A DNA stretch of 64,000 bases from Aquibium microcysteis (GTDB taxonomy: Bacteria > Pseudomonadota > Alphaproteobacteria > Rhizobiales > Rhizobiaceae): NCBI RefSeq assembly GCF_014495845.1, contig NZ_CP061080.1, forward strand, positions 3,275,001 to 3,339,000, in the 5' to 3' direction. The notes beneath the pieces were generated by a model that saw only the letters and a list, made by a program, of their open reading frames with translations, made no database searches and was not told the DNA's origin. Made by a program: the position numbers and the translations under genes. This document shows, piece after piece, positions 1-9,100 of the stretch. Numbering within the stretch: position 1 is the stretch's first letter; each line of letters begins with the position of its first letter.

Positions 1-961
1 CCGGCTGCAGGTTGACCAGCAGCGGAACGTGGTGGCCGACGCGCTGCCAGTCGTCGTTGTCGAGCGGAACGCCGAGGTGGCGGGCGATGGCGTTGAGGTG
101 GATCGGCGCGTTGCTCGATCCCCCGATCGCCGAGTTGACCACGATCGCATTCTCGAACGCCTCGCGCGTCATGATGTCGGACGGCTTCAGGTCCTCGTGT
201 ACCATGTCGACGATGCGCTTGCCCGTGTGCCAGGCGATCTGGCCGCGCTCACGGTAGGGCGCGGGGATCGCCGCCGAGCCCGGCAACTGCATTCCGAGCG
301 CCTCGGCCAGGCTGTTCATCGTGGTGGCCGTGCCCATGGTGTTGCAATAGCCGACCGAGGGCGCGGACGAGGCCACGCGGTCCATGAACTGGTCGTAATC
401 GATCTTGCCTTCGGCCAGCAGTTCGCGGGATTTCCAGACCACGGTGCCCGATCCGGTCCGCTCCCCGCGATACCAGCCGTTGAGCATCGGTCCGACCGAC
501 AGCGCGATCGCCGGAATGTTCACGGTGGCTGCTCCCATCAGCAGCGCGGGCGTCGTCTTGTCGCAGCCGATCGTCAGCACCACGCCGTCGAGCGGGTAGC
601 CGTAGAGGATTTCCACGAGCGAGAGATAGGCGAGGTTGCGGTCGAGCGCGGCGGTCGGGCGCTTGCCCGTTTCCTGGATCGGATGGACCGGGAACTCCAG
701 CGGGATGCCGCCCGCCGCCTCGATGCCGGCGCGAACCCGCTTGGCGAGCTCGATATGGTGCCGGTTGCACGGCGAAAGATCGGACCCGGTCTGGGCAATG
801 CCGATGATGGGTTTCCCCGACTGCAGTTCTTCGCGCGTCAGGCCGAAGTTCAGGTATCGTTCGAGATAGAGGGCCGTCATCCCCGGGTCGGCCGGATTGT
901 CGAACCACTCCTGCGACCGCAGTCTCTTGCCTGTACTGCCCGAACCGTTGCCACCGCTCAT
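1..961 (-). CDS. IlvD/Edd family dehydratase, sugar-acid type (3' end outside window)
   Basis: Members of this family remove water from dihydroxy acids or sugar acids using an Fe-S cluster and Mg2+. Visible cluster-ligand positions are Cys65 (in DLSPCNRHH), Cys133 (in [10 protein letters not shown]) and a third Cys in SVGYCNTMG. The stretch [14 protein letters not shown] and the following text resemble the sugar-acid branch (L-arabinonate/D-xylonate dehydratase-like) more than the biosynthetic IlvD, but substrate cannot be fixed. About 320 residues are present; family members are usually 570-600, so the C-terminal half lies beyond base 1. The start was chosen at the second of two close ATGs because GGAGGG stands six bases upstream. 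It is divergent from the CoxG-like gene. Confidence 0.85.
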   Translation of the reverse strand, partial: MSGGNGSGSTGKRLRSQEWFDNPADPGMTALYLERYLNFGLTREELQSGKPIIGIAQTGSDLSPCNRHHIELAKRVRAGIEAAGGIPLEFPVHPIQETGKRPTAALDRNLAYLSLVEILYGYPLDGVVLTIGCDKTTPALLMGAATVNIPAIALSVGPMLNGWYRGERTGSGTVVWKSRELLAEGKIDYDQFMDRVASSAPSVGYCNTMGTATTMNSLAEALGMQLPGSAAIPAPYRERGQIAWHTGKRIVDMVHEDLKPSDIMTREAFENAIVVNSAIGGSSNAPIHLNAIARHLGVPLDNDDWQRVGHHVPLLVNLQP

Positions 962-1104
962 CGACATCCCTCCGACTTGTGTGCCTAGCGATAGTGCAGG
1001 CCCGCCGCGCGGGCAAGCGCCATGCAGCGGTGTGTGAGGCTGGGTTGATGGACAAGTCGAAGGCGCTGCGCTAGTCCAGTCGACACCGGGAGAAGGAGCA
1101 AAGC

Positions 1105-1557
1105 ATGGCCATGAATCTGGAAGGCCGGGAGACGATCGGCGCTCCCATCGACAAGGTGTGGGCCGCGCTGAACGATCCGGACGTGCTGCGCGAATGCATC
1201 CCGGGCTGCGAAAGCCTGGAGAAGACCTCGGACACCGAAATGGCCGCGACCGTGTCCTTGAAGATCGGTCCGATCAAGGCCCGCTTCGCCGGGGCCGTCA
1301 CCCTCCTGAACCTCAACCCGCCCCACTCCTACACCATCCAGGGCGAAGGCAAGGGCGGGATCGCCGGCTTCGCCAAGGGTGGTGCCGATGTGGTGCTGGA
1401 GGAGGCCGGCCCGCAGGAGACCCAGCTTTCCTACACGGTCAACGCCGACGTCGGCGGCAAGATCGCGCAGCTCGGCAGCCGTCTCATCGCCTCGACTTCG
1501 AAGAAGCTGGCGGGCGAGTTCTTCGCCAAGTTCAACGAAGTCGTTTCCAGCCGCTGA
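1105..1557 (+). CDS. CoxG-like SRPBCC protein (carbon monoxide dehydrogenase subunit G family)
   Basis: A 150-residue single-domain protein of the SRPBCC/START-like fold, CoxG branch. The signature regions are [17 protein letters not shown] near the N-terminus, [18 protein letters not shown] in the middle, and a C-terminal helix with [11 protein letters not shown]. In CO-oxidising bacteria CoxG is thought to help anchor or mature the molybdenum CO dehydrogenase at the membrane, but many relatives sit away from cox genes, as here: no coxSML is nearby. AGAAGGAGC lies 5-10 bases before the ATG. The 3' end faces the enoyl-CoA hydratase gene with only seven bases between stops. The family is clear; the role is not. 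Confidence 0.88.
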   Translation: MAMNLEGRETIGAPIDKVWAALNDPDVLRECIPGCESLEKTSDTEMAATVSLKIGPIKARFAGAVTLLNLNPPHSYTIQGEGKGGIAGFAKGGADVVLEEAGPQETQLSYTVNADVGGKIAQLGSRLIASTSKKLAGEFFAKFNEVVSSR

Positions 1558-1564
1558 CCCCGCT

Positions 1565-2353
1565 TCACCGCTTCCGGTAGTTTGCCGGCCGCTTCTCGAG
1601 GAAGGCCTGGACGCCCTCCTTGTAGTCGTCCGACATGCCGGCTTCCCGCTGCAGCCGGCGCTCGAGTTCCAGTTGCTCGTCGAGCGTATTGGTCGATGCG
1701 GCCTGGATCGCCTGCTTGGTCAAGCCGTAGGCATGGGTGGGGCCGGCGGCGAAGGTTTCGGCGAGAGCGCAGGCTTCCGTCATCAGCCTGTCGTCGTCGA
1801 CGGCCTTCCAGATCAGCCCCCACTGCGCCGCCTGCTCCGCCGACAGCGGCTGTGCCGTCAGCGCAAGCGCCTTGGCGCGCGCCTCGCCCAGCATGTGCGT
1901 GAGCCAGTAGGTGCCACCGGCATCGGGAACGAGCGCGATCTTCGAGAAGGCCTGGATGAAGGTCGCCGATCGTGCGGCGAGCACGACGTCGCAGGCGAGC
2001 GCGATGTTGGCGCCGGCGCCGGCCGCCACGCCGTTGACGGCGCAGACGATGGGCTTCGGCATGTTCCGCATGGCGCGGATGAGGGGATTGTAGTTCTCGT
2101 GCAGCGTCCGGCCGAGGTCGGGACGTTCCCCGCCCATGTCGCCGACGTCGGACAGATCCTGACCCGCGCAGAAGCCGCGCCCCTGGCCCGTCAGCACGAC
2201 GGCGCGGATGTCGGCATTGCCGGCGCATTCGTCGAGCGCCGCGCGAAGCTCGGCATGCTGCTGCCGATTGAAGGAGTTCAGCCGGTCGGGCCGGTTAAGC
2301 GAAATCACGCTGTAGCCATCCCGCCGATCGTGCAATATTGTCGCTTCGCTCAT
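1565..2353 (-). CDS. Enoyl-CoA hydratase/isomerase family protein, PaaG-like
   Basis: Crotonase-fold enzyme of 262 residues acting on acyl-CoA thioesters. The oxyanion-hole regions are GRGFCAGQDLSD and NGVAAGAGANIALACD. The stretch AFSKIALVPDAGGTYWL, with Asp in place of one of the usual catalytic Glu residues, is typical of PaaG/PaaB isomerases of phenylacetate breakdown, but no other paa genes are in the window, so a general acyl-CoA isomerase or hydratase is equally possible. Two ATGs lie six bases apart; the downstream one was chosen because the GAGGAGGAG ribosome site then has normal spacing. It is divergent from the Crp/Fnr regulator with about 175 bases between the starts. Confidence 0.87.
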   Translation of the reverse strand: MSEATILHDRRDGYSVISLNRPDRLNSFNRQQHAELRAALDECAGNADIRAVVLTGQGRGFCAGQDLSDVGDMGGERPDLGRTLHENYNPLIRAMRNMPKPIVCAVNGVAAGAGANIALACDVVLAARSATFIQAFSKIALVPDAGGTYWLTHMLGEARAKALALTAQPLSAEQAAQWGLIWKAVDDDRLMTEACALAETFAAGPTHAYGLTKQAIQAASTNTLDEQLELERRLQREAGMSDDYKEGVQAFLEKRPANYRKR

Positions 2354-2529
2354 ACGCATGCTCCTCCTCGCGCCGGACCGACCGGCCTCTGCCGCAGCTA
2401 CCATGGACCGGGCACCCGCCGGTTCTCAAGGGGATGCCGCCGGACGACGGTGGATCGCGCGAATGGCGGGACGCGGAGACCGGTCTTGTGGATGGCGGTT
2501 ACCGGCTGGCAGGAGTGAAGGCAAGTCAG

Positions 2530-3204
2530 ATGGTGGAGACGGGATACGAAAGGCCGAAGCCCCGGGCGCAGCTGACCGCTGATCTGTTCGAGGGACTGTT
2601 CGCGGGTTGCACAGGCGAAACCTATCGTGCCGGCCATCACCTCTTCATGCAGGACGACGTCTCCGACCGGGTCTACGGCGTGACCGCCGGCGCGGTCGAG
2701 ATCGCGATCTACTCGGAGAGCGGACGCAAGCTCGTCGCCAATCTGGAGACGGAGAAATGTGTCTTCGGCGAGATCGGGGCGCTCGACGGCGGATTGCGGA
2801 CGGCGACCGCGACCTGTCTGACGGACGCCACCCTCGTTTCGCTGTCGCGCCGCCAGCTGATCGACCGGATCCAGCAGAATCCGCAGCTGGCCACGACCAT
2901 GATCTGGCTGCTCTGCGCCCGGCTCCGCTACGTCAGCGCCGAATTGGGCGATCAGGCCCTGCTCAAGATCGAGGCGCGCCTGGCAAAACGGCTCTCCTTC
3001 CTGTCCAGCCTGATCGAGGACGACGGCGGGTGGATCCACATCTCGCAGTCCGATCTGGCGGAATTCCTCGGCGCGACGCGGGAATCGGTGAACAAGACGC
3101 TGACCGACATGCGCAAGGGCGGCGTCATCGACGTCAAGCGCGGCGCGATCAAGATCCTCAACACCCGCGCGCTGGAGCGGCTGGGCGCCGGTCCCGACGA
3201 CTGA
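2530..3204 (+). CDS. Crp/Fnr family transcriptional regulator
   Basis: A 224-residue regulator with an N-terminal cyclic-nucleotide-binding-like beta barrel (about residues 20-130, with GEIGALDGGLRTATATC) and a C-terminal winged helix. The HTH reads ISQSDLAEFLGATRESVNKTL, ending in an ordinary Crp-type recognition helix. There is no N-terminal cysteine cluster of the FNR kind, so an oxygen-sensing 4Fe-4S role is unlikely. The frame is open further upstream, but the homologous region begins about here; GTG at 2514 is an alternative start. It is divergent from the PaaG-like gene and may control it; that is inference from position only. Confidence 0.85.
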   Translation: MVETGYERPKPRAQLTADLFEGLFAGCTGETYRAGHHLFMQDDVSDRVYGVTAGAVEIAIYSESGRKLVANLETEKCVFGEIGALDGGLRTATATCLTDATLVSLSRRQLIDRIQQNPQLATTMIWLLCARLRYVSAELGDQALLKIEARLAKRLSFLSSLIEDDGGWIHISQSDLAEFLGATRESVNKTLTDMRKGGVIDVKRGAIKILNTRALERLGAGPDD

Positions 3205-3225
3205 TCCGGCCGGCGTGCGGCGCCC

Positions 3226-4107
3226 TCACGCCCGGCGGAAACTGCCCGGCGACGTCCCCACCGCCTGCTGGAAAGCGCGCACGAAATGGCTCGCGGTCTT
3301 GAACCCGGTGGACACCGCAACCTCGTTGACCTGCATTTTCGTCGTCTTGAGCAGCACCTTGGCCCGCTCGATGCGCTGGCGCAGGACGTAAGCGTACGGC
3401 GGTTCGCCGACCGACTTCTTGAAGGCCCTGGCGAAATGGAACCGGCTCAGCCGGGCGACCGCCGCCATGTCGTCGAGCGAAACCTCCGCGCCCAGCCGGG
3501 AATCGACGAAATCGAAGACGAGCTTCAGCTGTGCACCCGACAGTCCCCCGGACTGGCCGGGCGTCAGCTTGAGTGCCCCCGTCTGCATCTGCGCCACCTC
3601 GATGGCGGTAAGCAGCGCCAGCGTCTCCGCATAGAGCCTGTCCGGCTCCTGATCGCTCGCCATCACCGTGCGCATCTTTTCCAGGGTGGTGCGCAGGCGC
3701 GCGTCGTCGAAATAGACCATCGCGAAGCTGTCGGTCGCCCGGTACAGCCGTTCGGTCTCCGTCGCGATCTCCTCGGGATCGAAATAGAAGGCGGTGAAGC
3801 TGTTCGTGCGGTCCACGGGAGCCGCAAAGCCGGAAATGGACGTGTGGCGCGGCAGATAGGTCATGTTGTTGCGCAGGTCCTTGCGCTGGATCGGCCGCAT
3901 TCCGTCCACGACCATGCTGCCGTCGGAGAGCAGGAGATCGTGCAGGCACAGATAATGCCGGTCGCAGGTAAGGCTGAAGCTGTATTCGCTGGCGCCGTTT
4001 ATACGCGAGAACTCGACCGAGAAGCCACGCCAGCTTTCAGTCCGGTGGACGTCGGGGAGCCGCGCCTCCGGCCGAAAGGAGAATTGCAGCATAGCGTCTC
4101 TGTTCAT
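3226..4107 (-). CDS. AraC family transcriptional regulator
   Basis: A 293-residue protein with a C-terminal AraC/XylS DNA-binding domain: first HTH in LDDMAAVARLSRFHFARAFK, second in VNEVAVSTGFKTASHFVRAF, followed by PGSFRR. The N-terminal 180 residues form a variable cupin-like sensing domain without a recognisable ligand motif. The ATG at 4107 was preferred over one 30 bases upstream because GGGGGAGG precedes it at five bases. It is convergent with the Crp/Fnr gene. The target is unknown. Confidence 0.88.
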   Translation of the reverse strand: MNRDAMLQFSFRPEARLPDVHRTESWRGFSVEFSRINGASEYSFSLTCDRHYLCLHDLLLSDGSMVVDGMRPIQRKDLRNNMTYLPRHTSISGFAAPVDRTNSFTAFYFDPEEIATETERLYRATDSFAMVYFDDARLRTTLEKMRTVMASDQEPDRLYAETLALLTAIEVAQMQTGALKLTPGQSGGLSGAQLKLVFDFVDSRLGAEVSLDDMAAVARLSRFHFARAFKKSVGEPPYAYVLRQRIERAKVLLKTTKMQVNEVAVSTGFKTASHFVRAFQQAVGTSPGSFRRA

Positions 4108-4406
4108 GGCGCCTCCCCCGGATCCCTCTGTCTGCAAGTGCTCGTTTTCAAGGACACCCTAATCTACAGGATGACATCGCATAACACCCCAGGCGAAGAA
4201 AAGTTGCGTCCGCTTGCTGTTTTTTGTGCCGGGCTCGGCCCGTGCGAGTACGAACCGGCAAGATCCAGGCGCACAGGAGCAACCAGCCCCGCCGCCATGC
4301 GCGCGGAAGCCTCGGGATCGTGAGCCGGCGTGATTCGCGTCGCAAGGACGCCGGTGTCCGCTCCGCCGGGGCGGACATGCCCGGCTGCCTGCGAAGCTGG
4401 CGGAGT
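4108..4406. other. Gap with no gene recognised
   Basis: About 300 bases between the PAS chemoreceptor and the AraC gene, both on the minus strand. It has an imperfect GC-rich hairpin at 4356-4376 (GTCCGC pairing with GCGGAC) without a T run, which could weakly terminate the chemoreceptor transcript. No convincing reading frame or RNA gene was seen. Confidence 0.4.
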
Positions 4407-5933
4407 TCAGAACGCTTCCCAGCCGTCTTCCTCGTGGGCCGTGTCAGGCTTGCGCAACGCCGCCGAACGCCCGGGCGCATAGGTCGACCGTGCCGGCTGC
4501 TGCGAGCGCGCGGGCGCGCCATGCAGAGATCGTACGTGACCGTGCCGGGACGCGGTCGATGAACGGCGTGCGATGCCGACCTCGAACCGGCCGACGAGTT
4601 CTGCCATGGCCTCCGCCTCTCGGTCGAGCGAGACGGCTGCCGCGGTGGACTGCTCCACCATGGCGGCGTTCTGCTGCGTCGACTGGTCCATCTGGCCGAT
4701 CGCCACGTTGATCTGGGCGATGCCCGTCGACTGCGCCTCGGCAGAGGCCGCCATCGCGCCGACGAGTTCGCTGATGCCGCCGAAGGAGGCGACGATGCGC
4801 ATCAGGGCGTCGCGCGTGTTTCCCACGAGGGTGACGCCGTTGTCGACATGCGCGGTCGAGGTCGAGATCAGACCCTTGATCTCCTTGGCCGCCTCTGCCG
4901 ACCGCTGAGCCAGCGCACGCACCTCCTGAGCGACGACCGCGAAGCCGCGGCCCGCCTCCCCGGCGCGGGCCGCCTCCACACCGGCGTTCAGCGCCAGCAG
5001 GTTGGTCTGGAAGGCGATCTCGTCGATCACGCCGATGATCTGGCCGATCTGCGCGGACGACTTCTCGATCTGCTCCATGGCCGTGATCGCCTCGCGCACG
5101 ATTCCGCCGCTCTTCTCCGCATCCGAACGGGTCGACGCCACCGTGCGATCCGCCTTCCGCGCGCCCTCTGCAGTCTGGCGCACCGTCTCGGTCAGTTCAT
5201 TCAGGGCCGCTGCGGTCTGCTCGAGGCTCGCCGCATTCTGCTCGGTGCGCTTCGACAGGTCGTCGGAAGCGCGCATGATCTCGCTCGTCCCGCCACGGAC
5301 GGTCTCCGCGCTCGCCGCAATCGAGGTCAGCGCACCCTGCAGGGCGTCGACGGCCCTATTGAAGTCGATCCGGAGCGCCTCGTACTCGGCCGGGAAGTTC
5401 TCTGCGATGCCGTTCAACAGGTTTCCGGCGGCGAGGTTCTTCAAGCCTCCGGCCAGGGCCTGAACGACCTTCTGCTGCTCGCCGGCGCGCGCGGCGCGTT
5501 CCTCTTCGTTGCGGCGCCGCTCGTGTTCGATCCCGGTGATGTCGGACGCAATCTTGATCACCTTGTAGGGCTTGCCCGCAGCATCGAAGAGCGGGTTGTA
5601 TGAACCCTGAATCCAGATTTCACGGCCGCCCTTACCGACACGCGCGAACTTGTCGGAAAAGAATTCGCCGGCCCGAAGACGGTCCCAGAAGGATTTGTAT
5701 TCCGGGCTGGACGAATAGGCCATGTCGACGAACATCGAGTGGCGCTTGCCGAGGATCTCGGCTTCGGTATAACCCATCGTATCCAGAAAATTCTGGTTGG
5801 CTGTCAGGATCGTTCCGTCGAGGGCAAATTCGATCACTGCCTGCGAACGCATGATGGCGGCAACCTTGGCGTTCAGCTCCCCGATCTCCGAGTTCCCTGC
5901 ATTCGCCCCATCCTTCGACCTGAAGAACCGCAT
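4407..5933 (-). CDS. Soluble methyl-accepting chemotaxis protein with PAS domain
   Basis: A 508-residue cytoplasmic chemoreceptor. Residues about 20-140 form a PAS domain with a PAC tail ([13 protein letters not shown] to [12 protein letters not shown]). A short HAMP-like linker ([12 protein letters not shown]) follows, then the signalling hairpin with the conserved tip [23 protein letters not shown] split by the usual glycine hinge. No membrane segment is present, so it senses a cytoplasmic signal such as redox or metabolic state through PAS; no heme or flavin ligand can be assigned. The C-terminus ends GWEAF, matching the xWxxF pentapeptide that tethers CheR/CheB in enteric receptors. GAGGGGG lies eight bases before the ATG. 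It stands alone, 20 kb from the che operon. Confidence 0.93.
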   Translation of the reverse strand: MRFFRSKDGANAGNSEIGELNAKVAAIMRSQAVIEFALDGTILTANQNFLDTMGYTEAEILGKRHSMFVDMAYSSSPEYKSFWDRLRAGEFFSDKFARVGKGGREIWIQGSYNPLFDAAGKPYKVIKIASDITGIEHERRRNEEERAARAGEQQKVVQALAGGLKNLAAGNLLNGIAENFPAEYEALRIDFNRAVDALQGALTSIAASAETVRGGTSEIMRASDDLSKRTEQNAASLEQTAAALNELTETVRQTAEGARKADRTVASTRSDAEKSGGIVREAITAMEQIEKSSAQIGQIIGVIDEIAFQTNLLALNAGVEAARAGEAGRGFAVVAQEVRALAQRSAEAAKEIKGLISTSTAHVDNGVTLVGNTRDALMRIVASFGGISELVGAMAASAEAQSTGIAQINVAIGQMDQSTQQNAAMVEQSTAAAVSLDREAEAMAELVGRFEVGIARRSSTASRHGHVRSLHGAPARSQQPARSTYAPGRSAALRKPDTAHEEDGWEAF

Positions 5934-6139
5934 GTCTTTACCCCCTCGATTCGCTGCCCGATCGCTTGCAGCGTGCTTCTACGACGCGTGCGTGGTCACG
6001 GAATCATCACGCGCATCTTTCGAGGGCAGAGTGTGAGGCGTGATCCTTAACAGATTGCCAGCAATTGCTCGCGATCGACGAAGAATATGCAAAGTTTATA
6101 CAACCATGGGGAGTTTACACTCGGCAGCGTCAATCGATC

Positions 6140-9100
6140 CTAGAAGACCGCGTTCGTAGGGGCGGGCGCGCACCTCGCCCGGCACGTCGTGCCGCTCTCC
6201 TCCAGACCGTGACCCGGCAGGGACAGGACCGCCGGATCGCCCGTATCGGCCTGAGATCGCAGGTACTGCAGCGCGCGTCGTCCGGGCATGAAGAAGTAGC
6301 CGCCGCCTGCGACGGTGACGAAGGCCTGGAGATCGGAAAAAACGAGCGGCCCGTGCCGGGTCGGTACGGTAAAGGCCCCGTCGCCGGCGGGATGCCCCAC
6401 GATCGGGTCCTGCTCGCCGTGCAGGGTCTGGAAGTTCGGATTCATCACCCAGGTCTGCTGGACGAACTCGAACTGCCGCTCGATGTCGGCGTTCAGGCAC
6501 ATGAACAGGATGCCCTTCCGGTCGTCCTGCTGGAAGGCGCGGCTGATGCGCAGCAGCCGGTGGCGCTTGGCGAGTTCGATCTGGGCCTGCGGATCCTTGC
6601 CGAGAGAATCGCGGGGATTCGACCGCCGCGCATGCGCGCCGAGTGGGCATGCGAGCCCCTGCGGATCCTCGCCTTCGTACAGAAAGCCATTGTCGGCCAC
6701 GTCTTTCCGGCGTCCCTCCGTCGTCTCCGCCTCCCGCCGGACGGGATTGCGCACCAGCGAGGCGCCATCCTTCCAGCGTCCGAACATCTTTGCGCCGACC
6801 CATTCCGTGGCCGGCCGCCCGTCTATGGTCTCTTCGCCGAGGCCCTCCGCCGTCCGGCGGCAGAAGGTCTCGAAACGGTCGACGTGCTGGACGAGCTGGC
6901 GCACCACGAGGAAGGAGCCGTTGCGGCCGAAATCGCGCCAGTCGCGCCCTTCCCCGCCCACCGGCGGCACGGCCAGCGGGCTCAGGCACTGCCCGCGATC
7001 GAATCCCGCCGGAACGGCGATCGGCGGCGGCGCCTTGCCGGTCTGGTCGGGGTAGCCGAGCAGGAATTCCCCCGCCGCCACCTTGTGCTGCGGGTGGACC
7101 GGCCCGCGTGCGCGCGGCGTTCCCTCGATCACCGGCTGCGAGATGCCGTCGCGATAGCCGAAGTGCTCGAGCGCACGGCCTTCGGAATCGGTCTTGATGA
7201 TCAGCGGCAGCCGGTGGATCACCCGCATGCCTGCGACCTCCGCCTCGGCGATGGCCGTCGCGATCATGCCGGCAATGCGTGCGGGTGTCGCGTAGCAGAC
7301 GAGGATCGCATCGGCTTCCGCGTCGCCATGCCCCCAGGCCCAGTTCACCGCTGCATTCTCGCCGACGTCGCCCAGCACCCGGTCCTGCCCCGGCGCCGCC
7401 ATGCCGCGCAGGAAGACGGTCGGCAGCCCCGCGACGCCCTCGTCCGCAAGCCCGAGCTTTCGCAGCCCGGCTGCGCTGAAGGCGACCGTCATCGCCTCCC
7501 TCTCCGGCACGCGCGCCCCGAAGCTGGCATTGGCCAGAACGAAGTCCAGCCACTGCGCCCGCTCGGCGGCCGGCGGGCTCTCGGGCAGCCGCAGCGCGAT
7601 CATCTCCGCCGCCTGCAGCCTGCCCATGCCGCCGAAGGCGATCGACTGGATCTCGTCCGTCTCCAGCACGCGTGCCGGCAGCGGCGCCGAGCCGAAGCTC
7701 GACAGCAGCGCCGCGGCGTCTGTCTCCGTGCGGGCACCGGCCACGGCCTCCCGGATCGCCGCATTGCGGCGGATGTGGAAGGTCGTCAGTTCCGGATAGG
7801 CCGAGTACCAGAACAGCGTCGGTATCTGCTGTTCGCGCGCCCACAGCTTGAACTGCGCGCCGTTGGTGGCGCCCTCCTGGAACAGGTTGCGGGTCCGCGG
7901 GAAGCCTGCGGTGTTGCTCCACACGCCGGTCAGGCCGGCATGCGCCTTGGTGATGAAATCCTCCAGATAGCTCTCCCAGCTGCCGCCGTAGTTGCTGAAG
8001 AACAGCAGCTTGTCGGTGCCGGGCAGGAGCACCCAGCGCGCATAGTGGATCGACCCGATGTCCGACAGGCGGCCGGGTTCGAACGCACGCGTCGCCGCGA
8101 TCTTGATCGCCAGGAACGTCAGCCGCAGCGTGAGGCGGCGCAACCATCCGGGCTTCATCACGGATACGGCGGCGAGATGGTTCTGTGCGACGTGGTTCTC
8201 ACCCGCCGCGATCGGCTCGAAACGGTCCGGCGGAAGGGGCGCGCCCTTTTCCGCATCCCGTTCCTCCGCGCGGCGCAGGCGCCAGTACAGCAAACCGGCC
8301 GTCCCGCCGGCGAGGAACAGGATGGTCAGCAGCGCGAGGGACAGGGCCGCCAGCCAGGCCACGAGCGCGCCCCCTGCCGCCTGCGCCCCGGAGAAGGCCA
8401 CGCGCGCATAGAGCGCGCTCAGCAGCGTCAGAACGGCGAGGGAGCCACCAAGCGCCTTCCAGGAGGTCAGCCAGCGGAGGAAGGCGGAGGCCAGTGGCTT
8501 CGTCGGCCCTTCGAGGCCATGAGGGGCAGGCTGGAACGCCCAGTCGTAGCCGCCAAGCTCTGCGAGATGCCGGCGCAGCCTTTGGAGGCGCGCAAGCGCC
8601 GTCTCGTCCGGGTCGGGCCGCAGCCTCGACAGTTCGGCGCGCAGCTCTGCTTCCAGACAGGCCTCCGCCTTGATCCGCGCGACCCCATGTCCGGGCGTGC
8701 CGGTGAACACCAGGCCCGCAGGTGTCCGCAAGCCCGGGCCGACCCGGACGCTGTGCATCAGCAGGAAGCTCGTGAGTTCGCGCCCTGCCGGGAGCACGCC
8801 GGCTTTTTCGAAGACGGTGCGCAGGAACGGGCCGGCCTTTTCCGCCATCAGCGCGATGGCCTCGGCCTCGCTCCCGTCGGCGGAAAACTCCAGCACCACG
8901 TCGAAGCGGCCGTCGACCGTCTCCACACGCGGGTCCGCGCTGCCGATCACCGACAGGCTGGCGAAATGCACAGCCCGCGTATCGTCGAGCGCGGCCCGGA
9001 TTCCGCCGGTCGCCGGGTTTCCTAGCCGCGCGACTTCGTCGCGAAGCGCCGGAACGTCGACCCCCGATGCGACCGGCGCGGCGATGGTGACGAAGGCATG

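Noticed and set aside
6065..9025. A 986-codon plus-strand frame opposite the P450-DyP gene
   Set aside because: Antisense shadow; no domain-like segments, while the minus-strand frame carries complete P450 and DyP motifs.
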